From assembly GCA_050252545.1 (NCBI GenBank), contig JBFWKS010000090.1, positions 1 through 13,543 of the forward strand: 13,543 nt of DNA. The letters are read 5' to 3'. The position numbers were made by a program, and so were the translations under genes. Below, in pieces: positions 6,518-13,448 of the stretch (the stretch's first letter is position 1; each line of letters opens with the position of its first letter). Source of the stretch: Patulibacter sp050252545 (lineage in GTDB: Bacteria; Actinomycetota; Thermoleophilia; Solirubrobacterales; Solirubrobacteraceae). Below the pieces are notes generated by a model that was given only the letters and a program-made list of their open reading frames with translations, was not told the DNA's origin and did no database searches.

Positions 6518-7165
6518 CTACGGCACCGACTCGGGCCGGTCGCCGCCGGCCCCGACGGCCGAGTTGGGACGCACGTCGCTGTCCTCCCGGGCGCGGACGC
6601 CGGTCCCGTCGGATCGCACGACGGCGCACCACGCCCGGTCGGGACGGCCGACCGGCACGCAGGCACGGAAGACCCCGGCCGACCACCGGCGCACGTCGAC
6701 CGCGTCCGTCCGGCGGTCCGCCGTGCTCGGTGCGCGCCGCTCGGCGAGCTCGAGCGTCGCGTCGACGACCCGCGCGATCTCGGCCCGGTGGGCCTGGACC
6801 GCCGGGCGGTGGACGATGCCACCCGCGCAGAGCGCCACCGCACCGGCGACGAGCCCTGCGGTCGCAGCCCGGTCCCGCGCCACGGGCCGCGGAAGCGACG
6901 GATCCCGCCGGCGCAGCACCGTCGACCCGATGCCACCGATCACGACGACGATCGCGAGCGAGAGCCCGAGCGCGATGACGAGCGCCCCCGCCCAGCCGCC
7001 CCGCACACCGCCATCGCCGGTGGCCGGCAGGAGCTTGAGCAGGACCGTGTCGACGACGACGGCGACGACGAACACGACCGGTGCCGCATCACCACGGAGA
7101 CGCCACCGCAACCGTCGGAGCCACAGCGGCGGATCGCCGGGACGGCGTCGCTGGCGGACCCCCAT
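6518..7165 (-). CDS. Three-helix membrane protein of unknown function
   Basis: I do not recognise the family. The 215-residue protein has an Arg-rich N-terminus (residues 5-24) and three hydrophobic segments at about 28-46, 58-84 and 101-120, with an Arg-rich loop (85-87) after the second. By the positive-inside rule the N-terminus is cytoplasmic and the 95-residue C-terminal part lies outside. That part has two Cys (C169, C180), which could form a disulphide, in the segment FRACVPVGRPDRAWCAVV. I chose the ATG at 7165 because a TACCCT hexamer lies six bases before it; a longer frame to 7237 overlaps that box. The gene is divergent from the polysaccharide deacetylase with 103 bases between starts, so a shared envelope role is possible but unproven. 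Codon bias matches the neighbours, which supports a real gene. Confidence 0.65.
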   Translation of the reverse strand: MGVRQRRRPGDPPLWLRRLRWRLRGDAAPVVFVVAVVVDTVLLKLLPATGDGGVRGGWAGALVIALGLSLAIVVVIGGIGSTVLRRRDPSLPRPVARDRAATAGLVAGAVALCAGGIVHRPAVQAHRAEIARVVDATLELAERRAPSTADRRTDAVDVRRWSAGVFRACVPVGRPDRAWCAVVRSDGTGVRAREDSDVRPNSAVGAGGDRPESVP

Positions 7166-7171
7166 CCCGCC

Positions 7172-7177
7172 AGGGTA
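7172..7177 (-). promoter_or_regulatory. Candidate -10 box (TACCCT) for the membrane protein gene
   Basis: On the - strand TACCCT is separated from the ATG at 7165 by six bases (GGCGGG). This is the arrangement of a leaderless transcript. No clear -35 element was seen. Confidence 0.5.
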
Positions 7178-7254
7178 CCGGCGACCCGTCACCGCTCCGT
7201 CGGCGGCGCCCGCCGGGCCCCGCGGGGACGGGAACACCCGGCCGGGACGTTGGC

Positions 7255-7260
7255 TACCGT
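7255..7260 (+). promoter_or_regulatory. Candidate -10 box (TACCGT) for the deacetylase gene
   Basis: TACCGT is followed by eight bases (GAGGGACC) and the GTG at 7269. The GAGGG in between is too close to the start to be a good ribosome site, so a leaderless start is more likely. A 10-base palindrome (CCCGGCCGGG, 7237-7246) lies just upstream, but such words are frequent at this GC content. Confidence 0.45.
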
Positions 7261-7268
7261 GAGGGACC

Positions 7269-8540
7269 GTGCGCCCCTCCGACGACCCGCCCTCGCGGCG
7301 GCCCCGTCCGTCCCCGGACGACGACTGGGGCTACGGAGACTGGGACGAGCCGGTGCGGCGCGGCGACGGGGACGCCCCGCGCGACGACGCCCGGGGCGTC
7401 CCCGGGCGCCACGCGTCGACCGGATCGGCCGGGCGCGACAGCGGACCCACGGATTCCGGACCGGACGACGCAGCGGGATCGGGGCCGACGCCCGGCGACC
7501 CGTCGGCGACGGACGGGGACCCGTCGGAGCACGACGACGAGGTCCGCCCCTCAGGGCCCGGCGGGGCACGCACGACGCGGGCCGGCGGCTTCCGCCTGTC
7601 GATGTTGCGGTCGGGGTCGACGCCCGCTCCCGGCGGACCGGCGGGAGCGTCGCGCACGCCTCCGCCATCGGTGGCCCTCCGGCGTCGGGCGACCGCGATC
7701 GCGGTCGCCGCCCTGCTCGTGCTCGCGATACCGGTCGGCCTGGCGGTCGGCGGCGGGACGACGGCCCCGGAGGACGGCCCCCCGTTCCTGGAGGGCCCGC
7801 TGACCTCGGCCGGCACGTTCGCCGTCGACCGGGTCGCCCGCACGACGGCGATCACGCGGTTCGCGCGACTCGGCCTGCCGGTGTACTGCGGGGCCGGCAA
7901 CCGCCCGTGGGTGGCGCTGACCTTCGACGACGGTCCCGGCGCGCTGTCGGACCGGTTCCGCGAGCTGCTCGTGAAGGAGCGCGCGGCGGTGACGCTCTTC
8001 CGGCAGGGAACGAACATCGCCGGACACGAGGACGCCGTTCGCGCGCAGCGCGACCTCGGCTGGGACTCGGGATCCCACACCCAGCGCCACGCGGCGCTCG
8101 CGTCGCTGCCCGCCAAGGAGCAGCGGGCCGAGATCGAGGCCGGCAACCGCACGAGCCGCAGCGTGCTCGGCCGTCCCGTCCGGCTGTTCCGCCCACCGTA
8201 CGAGTCGCACAACGCCGACACCGACCGGATCGTCGAGGACCTCGGCATGGTCCAGGTGCTGTGGAACGTCGACACGCAGGACGCGCTCGGCGTCGGCGTC
8301 GACAAGATCGTCTCCCAGGCCAAGGCGGGGATGCGTGCCGGGTCGATCATCCTCATGCACGAGACGAAGGCGACGACCCTCAAGGCGCTGCCGCAGATCT
8401 TCGCCGAGATGCGCCGGCGTGGACTGCAGCCGGTGACGGTGTCGCAGATGCTCGCCCACGACCCGCCGTCCGAGGCGCAGCTCCGCAAGGGCTTCGCCGG
8501 TTGCCCGGTCGACGTGACGCCCGGCAAGGCCGCTTCGTGA
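7269..8540 (+). CDS. Membrane-anchored polysaccharide deacetylase (NodB domain, CE4)
   Basis: A 423-residue protein with three parts: a cytoplasmic, acidic, Pro/Gly-rich disordered region (1-135), one membrane anchor (about 141-160, preceded by RRR), and an extracytoplasmic NodB domain (about 205-400). The CE4 motifs are visible: TFDDG at 218-222 (catalytic and metal Asp), HTQRH at 270-274 (metal His pair), FRPPY at 307-311, WNVDTQD at 332-338 and LMHET at 362-366. The family removes N- or O-acetyl groups from polysaccharides such as peptidoglycan or chitin-like chains; the substrate is unknown. The residue after RPPY is Glu, where Gly is usual. The start is a GTG eight bases after a -10-like TACCGT. 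The surface location fits the glycan genes nearby. The long N-terminal tail is odd. Confidence 0.9.
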   Translation: MRPSDDPPSRRPRPSPDDDWGYGDWDEPVRRGDGDAPRDDARGVPGRHASTGSAGRDSGPTDSGPDDAAGSGPTPGDPSATDGDPSEHDDEVRPSGPGGARTTRAGGFRLSMLRSGSTPAPGGPAGASRTPPPSVALRRRATAIAVAALLVLAIPVGLAVGGGTTAPEDGPPFLEGPLTSAGTFAVDRVARTTAITRFARLGLPVYCGAGNRPWVALTFDDGPGALSDRFRELLVKERAAVTLFRQGTNIAGHEDAVRAQRDLGWDSGSHTQRHAALASLPAKEQRAEIEAGNRTSRSVLGRPVRLFRPPYESHNADTDRIVEDLGMVQVLWNVDTQDALGVGVDKIVSQAKAGMRAGSIILMHETKATTLKALPQIFAEMRRRGLQPVTVSQMLAHDPPSEAQLRKGFAGCPVDVTPGKAAS

Positions 8541-8632
8541 CCGCCGCCACCGAGGCGAGCGCCACCAGGGCCCGTCGCGACCCGGGGCGATCGTCTCGTC
8601 CCGGCAGCGCCGGTCCCGCCCGCGGACCGCGC

Positions 8633-8661
8633 TCACGACCGGAGTAGCGTTGCGGTCGTGA
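8633..8661. promoter_or_regulatory. Inverted repeat embracing the lipB -10 box and start codon
   Basis: TCACGACC at 8633-8640 and GGTCGTGA at 8654-8661 are perfect 8-base inverted arms whose 21-base centre-to-centre offset is about two helical turns. The -10-like TAGCGT lies between them and the right arm covers the GTG start. If the transcript is leaderless, the left arm is not transcribed, which favours a DNA operator for a dimeric repressor over an RNA hairpin. Confidence 0.4.
8645..8650 (+). promoter_or_regulatory. Candidate -10 box (TAGCGT) for lipB
   Basis: TAGCGT is followed by seven bases and the GTG at 8658. A GGAG at 8641-8644 is 13 bases from the start, too far for a normal ribosome site, so leaderless initiation fits better. 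Confidence 0.45.
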
Positions 8662-9416
8662 ACGCCTCGCCGCTCACCGACCCCGACGGCCCACTCGGGG
8701 TCGCGTGGCTCGGCCGCGTCCCCTATGCGCCGACGCTCGACCTGCAGCACGCGCTACGGGATGCCCGGGCCGCCGGGCGGATCGGTGACACCGTGCTGCT
8801 GCTCGAGCACGACCCGGTGTACACCCGCGGCCGTCGCGCCACCGCCGCCGAGCTGCCGTTCGGGACCGACTGGTACGCGCAGCGCGGGATCGACGTCGTC
8901 GACGTGCGCCGCGGCGGCAAGGTCACCTACCACGGGCCCGGCCAGCTCGTCGGGTACGTCATCGCCGCCACGCACGACGTGATCCGGCTGGTGCGGCTGC
9001 TGGAGCGGGCGATGATCCGCGTCGCGGCCGCGTCGGGCGTCGCCGCCCACGGCCGCTCCGACGAGGGGATCGAGTACACCGGGGTGTGGACCGAGGGCCG
9101 CAAGCTCGGCTCGATCGGCCTGCACGTCTCGCGGGGGGTGACCGCTCACGGCGTGGGGCTCAACGTCGTGACCGATCTGGAGCCGTTCGGCTGGATCGTC
9201 CCCTGCGGCCTGAGCACCCCGATGACGTCGATCGCGCGGGAGACCGGCACCCCCGATCTGGGAAGCGACCCGTCGCTCGATCCGCTCCCCCCCGTGCGCG
9301 AGGCCGGCGAGCGGTTCGCCGCCGCGCTGGCCGCCGAGCTCGGCGTCGAAACGACGACGGCCGACCCGGACGCGTTGCGTCGGATCGCCGCCGAGGTCGC
9401 ACCCGCCGGCGCCTGA
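8658..9416 (+). CDS. lipB: Octanoyltransferase LipB (lipoate biosynthesis)
   Basis: The 252-residue protein carries the complete LipB signature: HDPVYTRGRR (51-60), RGGKVTYHGPGQ (85-96), the GRKLGSIG segment with the essential Lys (K149), and HGVGLNV leading to VPCGL with the catalytic Cys (C183). LipB moves the octanoyl group from octanoyl-ACP to a lysine of lipoyl domains in dehydrogenase complexes and the glycine cleavage H protein, in the cytoplasm. LipA, which then inserts sulphur and is often adjacent, is not in the window. The length is normal for actinobacterial LipB. The GTG start lies seven bases after a -10-like TAGCGT and inside an inverted repeat. The gene stands alone, 117 bases after the deacetylase and convergent with the ABC permease. 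Confidence 0.96.
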   Translation: MNASPLTDPDGPLGVAWLGRVPYAPTLDLQHALRDARAAGRIGDTVLLLEHDPVYTRGRRATAAELPFGTDWYAQRGIDVVDVRRGGKVTYHGPGQLVGYVIAATHDVIRLVRLLERAMIRVAAASGVAAHGRSDEGIEYTGVWTEGRKLGSIGLHVSRGVTAHGVGLNVVTDLEPFGWIVPCGLSTPMTSIARETGTPDLGSDPSLDPLPPVREAGERFAAALAAELGVETTTADPDALRRIAAEVAPAGA

Positions 9417-9426
9417 TCGCGTGGCC

Positions 9427-9438
9427 GGTCGATCGACC
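9427..9438. other. 12-base palindrome between lipB and the ABC permease gene
   Basis: GGTCGATCGACC is a perfect palindrome ten bases after the lipB stop, in a 57-base spacer between convergent genes. As a hairpin it would have only a short stem, so it is a weak terminator candidate. It could also be a protein-binding site or chance. Confidence 0.25.
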
Positions 9439-9473
9439 CAGCCCGCCAGTGGCACGGGGCGCGGTCGGCCCGG

Positions 9474-10268
9474 TCAGTCGATGTCGGCCCGGCGCACGCG
9501 CCACAGGCCGACGATCAGCGGCACGGCGACCCAGATCACCGCGGTCACCGCCACGCGAGCCCAGGCCGTCCCGGTCAGGTCGGTGCCCTCGGCGAGGGTG
9601 CCCCAGCTCTGGTTCGGATCGACCCAGCGGCCCAGGCCGTCGAGCGACGAGACGAGCTCCGTGATGAGGCTCAGGACCGTCGGGATGCCGAAGTACAGGA
9701 CGATCGCCGGGGCGGGCCGGCGCACGAGCAGGCCGAACGCCAGGCCCAGCCCGCCGATCATGCCGGCGTAGAGGAGCGCACGACCGAGGTCACCGGCAGG
9801 GTCGTCGATCGCGGCACCCGCGCCGCCGGTGGCGTCCCGAAGGCCGGTGCCGACGATCGCCATGAGCCACGCGCCGACAGCTGTCGCGCCGGCCAGGACG
9901 AGCATCGATCCGACCTTGCCGGCCAGCACGCGGTCGCGGTCGGGGACGAGGGTGAACGTCGCCAGCGCGGTGCGCTGGGACCACTCGCCGGCGACGGCGA
10001 GGATCGTGAGGACCGGCAGCAGCAGACCGGCGGTCATCAGCGAGAACATCATCAGCTCCGCCGAGTCGCGGACCTCGTTGGGCGTGGTCACGCCGCCGAT
10101 CGTGGCGGGCAGTGCCAGCGCCAGGGCGAACGCGCCCAGCAGCCAGCGGCCGGCGCGGGTGTCGACGGTCTTGCGCAGCTCGACGGCGACCAGGCGCCGC
10201 AGGGTCGGACGGTGGTCGGGGTCGGGTGCGGCGGCCAGCCGTGGCAGGGCGATGGTGGTGGTGCTCAT
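9474..10268 (-). CDS. ABC-2 type transporter permease
   Basis: The 264-residue protein has about six hydrophobic segments (roughly 42-60, 74-93, 119-141, 164-182, 188-206 and 236-256). It also has the feature EWSQRTALATFTLVPDRDRVLAGK (95-118), with the Glu-Trp, Arg-Thr and Pro-X-Arg pattern of ABC-2 permeases related to bacitracin-type exporters. It forms the membrane channel for the ATPase encoded 37 bases upstream. I chose the ATG at 10268 over an upstream frame start at 10412 because GGAGAG lies five bases before it and the longer version would overlap the ATPase gene. The substrate is unknown: a peptide antibiotic, lipid or sodium-type cargo is possible. The divergent kinase/regulator pair suggests signal-induced expression. 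Confidence 0.88.
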   Translation of the reverse strand: MSTTTIALPRLAAAPDPDHRPTLRRLVAVELRKTVDTRAGRWLLGAFALALALPATIGGVTTPNEVRDSAELMMFSLMTAGLLLPVLTILAVAGEWSQRTALATFTLVPDRDRVLAGKVGSMLVLAGATAVGAWLMAIVGTGLRDATGGAGAAIDDPAGDLGRALLYAGMIGGLGLAFGLLVRRPAPAIVLYFGIPTVLSLITELVSSLDGLGRWVDPNQSWGTLAEGTDLTGTAWARVAVTAVIWVAVPLIVGLWRVRRADID

Positions 10269-10305
10269 GGGGCTCTCCGGTACAGGGGTTCGGATGTCGG
10301 GCCGC

Positions 10306-11244
10306 TCACGCCGCCAGGGCGACGGGCCGGTCGGACGTGTCGGGATCGAGGTCGTCGCCCCGCTCGTCGCGCGCGACGTCGGTGAGGCTGAGGAAGAGCT
10401 CCTCCAGGCCACCGTCGGCGGTGCGCAACTCGGTCAGCGGCAGGCCCGCGGCGGCGGTGGCCCGGCCGACGCGGGCGGCGTCGGCCTCGACGCGCACCGC
10501 CCCGTCGGGGCGCGGTGCGGCGGCGAGACCCGCGCCGGCGAGGACGCGCAGCAGCCGATCGGGGTCCTCCGCCCGGACGGTCGTGCCGGCGTCACCGAGC
10601 AGCTCGGCCTTGGTGCCCTGCGCGACGATCCGCCCGCCGTTGATGAGGATGAGCCGGTCGGCGACCGCCTCGACCTCGCTGAGCAGGTGCGACGAGAGCA
10701 GCACCGTGCCGCCGCCATCGGCGAACGTGCGCAGCAGGCCGCGCATCCAACGGATCCCGGCCGGGTCCAGGCCGTTGGCGGGCTCGTCGAGGATGAGGAC
10801 CTGCGGGTCGCCGAGCAACGCGTGCGCGAGGCCGAGTCGCTGGCGCATGCCGAGCGAGTACTGGCCGGTGCGCTTGCGCGCGGCCCGCTCGTCCAGGCCG
10901 ACGAGGTCCAGCATCTCGGTGACGCGGCGCGGGCCCAGGCCCATCGTGTGCGCGGCGATCGACAGGACCTCGCGGCCGGTCCGGCCGGCGTGCTGGGCCG
11001 ACGCGTCGAGCAACACGCCGACGCGGCGTCCGGGGACGGGCAGGTCGCGGTAGGGCGCACCGGCCACGGTCGCGTGGCCGGATGTCGGCGTCGCCAGCCC
11101 GCAGATCATCCGCATCGTCGTGGACTTGCCCGCGCCGTTGGGGCCGAGGAACCCGGTGACGGTGCCCGGTGCGCAGCGAAAGGTCACGTCTGCGACGGCG
11201 CGCTGCGGGCCGAAGCGCTTGGTGAGGTGGTCGACGTCGATCAT
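10306..11244 (-). CDS. ABC transporter ATP-binding protein (BcrA-like exporter ATPase)
   Basis: The 312-residue ATPase shows all nucleotide-binding motifs: Walker A GPNGAGKST at 34-42, signature YSLGMRQ at 129-135, Walker B LILDEP at 150-155 followed by the D-loop region ANGLDP, and the switch His in SSH at 184-186. The VGVLLDASA stretch (75-83) takes the place of the usual Q-loop region, as in the BcrA/antibiotic-resistance subgroup. The 90 residues after the ATPase core are the subgroup's C-terminal domain, here ending in an acidic tail. It powers the permease encoded 37 bases downstream on the same transcript. The start at 11244 is 134 bases from the divergent kinase start. A weak hexamer (GAGCCT) seven bases before the ATG could be its -10. 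Confidence 0.93.
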   Translation of the reverse strand: MIDVDHLTKRFGPQRAVADVTFRCAPGTVTGFLGPNGAGKSTTMRMICGLATPTSGHATVAGAPYRDLPVPGRRVGVLLDASAQHAGRTGREVLSIAAHTMGLGPRRVTEMLDLVGLDERAARKRTGQYSLGMRQRLGLAHALLGDPQVLILDEPANGLDPAGIRWMRGLLRTFADGGGTVLLSSHLLSEVEAVADRLILINGGRIVAQGTKAELLGDAGTTVRAEDPDRLLRVLAGAGLAAAPRPDGAVRVEADAARVGRATAAAGLPLTELRTADGGLEELFLSLTDVARDERGDDLDPDTSDRPVALAA

Positions 11245-11282
11245 GCCGTCCAGGCTCGCGATTCGCAGCCGATCCGCCTACC

Positions 11283-11301
11283 GGGGATGCCCCCGGGATG
11301 C
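11283..11301. promoter_or_regulatory. Direct repeat in the exporter/kinase divergent promoter
   Basis: GGGGATGC at 11283-11290 and CGGGATGC at 11294-11301 share seven of eight bases and are offset by 11 bases, about one helical turn. A NarL-type dimer could bind such a tandem site between the exporter and kinase genes. The pattern is short, so the assignment is tentative. Confidence 0.3.
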
Positions 11302-11311
11302 GGGTGGGGTT

Positions 11312-11335
11312 GTCCCCCCGATCGAGTCGGGGGAC
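11312..11335. promoter_or_regulatory. Inverted repeat in the exporter/kinase divergent promoter
   Basis: GTCCCCC at 11312-11318 pairs with GGGGGAC at 11329-11335. Allowing one bulged C extends the match to nine base pairs around a five-base centre. It lies about 30 bases upstream of the kinase -10 box and could be an operator for the linked regulator or another repressor. Confidence 0.35.
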
Positions 11336-11366
11336 CCCCGGCTGGTTCGGGGCCCGGCCCGGGGCT

Positions 11367-11372
11367 TACCGT
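11367..11372 (+). promoter_or_regulatory. Candidate -10 box (TACCGT) for the kinase gene
   Basis: TACCGT is followed by six bases (GGCGAC) and the ATG at 11379, with no Shine-Dalgarno sequence. It is identical in sequence to the candidate -10 of the deacetylase gene. Confidence 0.5.
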
Positions 11373-11378
11373 GGCGAC

Positions 11379-12815
11379 ATGGCCACTGCGCCCTCCCCGC
11401 TCTCCTCGTTCCTCCCCCCGTCGTCCCGACCGTCCGGGGCCGGCGTCGCCCGCGTCCTCCACGACCTGCTCCGGTTGACCGAGGGCTGGATCCTCGGCCT
11501 CGGGTGGGTGATCGCGCTCGCCGTCGCGGTGCCGGTGAGCATCGGGACGACCCCGGTCCTCGTCGGGTTCGTCGGGCTGCTGCTGACGTTCGGCGCCGTC
11601 CGTGCGGGCACCGCGCTGGAGCGCCGTCGGGCCGCTGCCGTCCTCGGCCGACCGGTCACCGGTCGGTCCTGGAGCATCGGCACGGGCGGCCTGCCCTCCC
11701 GTGCCGGCCGCCTGTTGCGCAACGGCGACGCCTGGCGCGACCTCGGCGCGCTGGCCGCGATCAGCATGATCGGCCTCGCGGCGGGCACCGTAGCGCTCGC
11801 GGCGTGGACCGCCACGGTCGCGATGCTCGCCACGCCGGTCGCGACGTGGTTCGCGCCCGACGGATCGGTGCTGCACGACTCCCATCCGCTCGGTGCGGCG
11901 GGGTTCCTCGTCGCCGGGCTCATCGCCACCGTCCTCTCCGGCGCGCTCACGCGGGCGCTCGCCACCGCCACGGCGAGCGCCACCGCCCGGATGCTGGAGC
12001 CCGACGAGCGCGCGGTCCTCGCCGCCCGGGTGTCGCACCTGGAGGAGAGCCGCGCCGGGGCGGTGGAGTCCGCCGACGACCGGCTGCGGCGCCTGGAGCG
12101 TGACCTCCACGACGGCGCCCAGCACCGGTTGGCCTACATCGCCCTGGAGCTCGCCCGCGCCCGCGAGAAGCTCGCCGCCGACCCCGACGGCGCCGCGACG
12201 CTCGTGGCCAAGGCCCACGAGGAGTCGCGCCTGGCGATGGGCGAGCTGCGCGACCTCGTCCGCGGCATCCACCCGTCGGTGTTGGAGGACCGGGGCCTGG
12301 AGGCCGCCATCCCCGGCCTGGCCGCCCGCAACCCCGTCCCCGTCGACGTGCGGGTGGCCCTGCCCGACCGCCCGCCGCGGGCGGTGGAGTCCGCGGCGTA
12401 CTTCGTCGTCGCCGAGGCGTTGACGAACGTCGGGCGCCACAGCGGCGCGACGATCGCCACCGTGCGCGTGGCGATGGAGGCCGACGCCGCCGTGAGGCGA
12501 CGGGCCGGGACGGAGGCAGGATCACCCGCTGACTGGACCCTGCGCGCCGACCGGACCCCACCCACCGACCGGCGGGACGCCGACCTGCCGCACGCGCCCG
12601 GCACGACCGGAGCTCCCGGCCGATCCATCGGCGACCGGGGCCAGTGGCTGGTCGTCGAGGTCACCGACGACGGGACCGGCGGGGCGTCACCCGCACCCGG
12701 GTCGGGCCTGTCCGGCCTCGCGCAGCGCGTCGACGCGCTCGACGGGCGCCTGACCGTCACGAGCCCCGCCGGGGGCCCCACCGTCGTCCGGGCGGAGCTG
12801 CCGTGCGGATCGTGA
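11379..12815 (+). CDS. NarL-family membrane sensor histidine kinase
   Basis: A 478-residue kinase. The N-terminal sensor has about four hydrophobic segments (39-58, 60-77, 121-157, 171-190). A coiled region precedes the HisKA_3 dimerisation motif RLERDLHDGAQHR with phosphoacceptor H244. The GHKL domain shows its N box at YFVVAEALTNVGRHSGA (341-357) and G boxes at DDGTGG (430-435) and GSGLSGLAQRV (441-451). Between N box and G box, about 50 extra residues (366-420) rich in Arg, Asp, Pro and Thr are inserted where relatives have a short loop; this is the ATP-lid side of the domain. The ATG at 11379 follows a TACCGT hexamer by six bases; a GTG at 11298 is less likely. The gene overlaps the regulator by 13 bases and diverges from the exporter operon. 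The signal is unknown. Confidence 0.93.
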   Translation: MATAPSPLSSFLPPSSRPSGAGVARVLHDLLRLTEGWILGLGWVIALAVAVPVSIGTTPVLVGFVGLLLTFGAVRAGTALERRRAAAVLGRPVTGRSWSIGTGGLPSRAGRLLRNGDAWRDLGALAAISMIGLAAGTVALAAWTATVAMLATPVATWFAPDGSVLHDSHPLGAAGFLVAGLIATVLSGALTRALATATASATARMLEPDERAVLAARVSHLEESRAGAVESADDRLRRLERDLHDGAQHRLAYIALELARAREKLAADPDGAATLVAKAHEESRLAMGELRDLVRGIHPSVLEDRGLEAAIPGLAARNPVPVDVRVALPDRPPRAVESAAYFVVAEALTNVGRHSGATIATVRVAMEADAAVRRRAGTEAGSPADWTLRADRTPPTDRRDADLPHAPGTTGAPGRSIGDRGQWLVVEVTDDGTGGASPAPGSGLSGLAQRVDALDGRLTVTSPAGGPTVVRAELPCGS

Positions 12816-13447
12816 TCGCCGAGGACCTCGTCCTCCTCCGCGAGGGTCTCGTCGCCCTCCTCACCGATGCCGATCACGACGTGATCGCGGCCGTCGGTGA
12901 CGGCGACGCGCTGCTGCAGACCGTGGCTGCCGCCCCGCCGGATCTGGCGATCGTCGACGTGCGGATGCCCCCGACCCAGACCGACGAGGGCCTGCGTGCC
13001 GCGCTGGAGATCCGGCGGCGCCACCCCGACGTGCGGGTCCTGATCCTCAGCCAGTACGTCGAGGAGCGCTACGCCAGCGACCTGCTCGGTGGCGGCAACC
13101 AGGGCGTCGGCTACCTGCTCAAGGAGCGGGTGTCAGACCTGGCCGAGTTCCTCGGTGCCGTCCGTCGGGTTGGCGCGGGCGGCACCGCGATCGACGCCGA
13201 GGTCGTCTCCCAGCTGCTCACCCGGCGGCGCCGCGACGACCTGCTCGACGACCTCACCCCGCGGGAGCGCGAGGCCCTGGCCCTGATGGCCGAGGGACAC
13301 ACCAACGCGGCGATCGCCGAGCGGATGGTCGTCAGCGGCGGCGCCGTCGAGAAGCACGTCCGCAACGTCTTCCTGAAGCTCGGCCTGCCCCAGACCGACG
13401 CCCACCACCGACGGGTCCTGGCCGTCCTGACCTACCTCGGAGCCTGA
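12803..13447 (+). CDS. NarL/FixJ-family response regulator
   Basis: The 214-residue regulator has a receiver domain (1-120) with acidic pair E8-D9, phosphoacceptor D52 in IVDVRMPP, S83 in LILSQY and K107 in YLLKER. A LuxR-type helix-turn-helix follows (about 149-195: LTPREREALALMAEG followed by AIAERMVVSGGAVEKHVRN). The GTG start lies inside the 3' end of the kinase gene, a 13-base overlap, so the pair is translationally coupled and should be cognate. An upstream in-frame start at 12644 adds only Arg-rich shadow sequence. The likely targets are its own promoter and the divergent exporter operon; this is inferred from position only. Confidence 0.95.
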   Translation: MRIVIAEDLVLLREGLVALLTDADHDVIAAVGDGDALLQTVAAAPPDLAIVDVRMPPTQTDEGLRAALEIRRRHPDVRVLILSQYVEERYASDLLGGGNQGVGYLLKERVSDLAEFLGAVRRVGAGGTAIDAEVVSQLLTRRRRDDLLDDLTPREREALALMAEGHTNAAIAERMVVSGGAVEKHVRNVFLKLGLPQTDAHHRRVLAVLTYLGA

Positions 13448-13448
13448 C

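Noticed and set aside
4521..6686. A 721-codon open frame on the - strand opposite the LysR and E2-like genes.
   Set aside because: Low-complexity Arg/Gly/Asp composition without any domain motif; it is antisense to two conserved proteins.
7237..7246. A 10-base palindrome CCCGGCCGGG upstream of the deacetylase.
   Set aside because: Words made only of G and C are frequent by chance in such GC-rich DNA; there is no second copy or conserved spacing to support an operator.
5057..8647. A 1196-codon open frame on the + strand.
   Set aside because: It is an Arg/Pro/Ala-rich shadow frame overlapping four well-supported genes in other frames. Long stop-free frames are expected at this GC content.
9829..11478. 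A 549-codon + strand frame opposite the ABC transporter genes.
   Set aside because: No motif and Arg/Ala/Ser-rich composition; the opposite strand encodes an ATPase with complete Walker and signature motifs.
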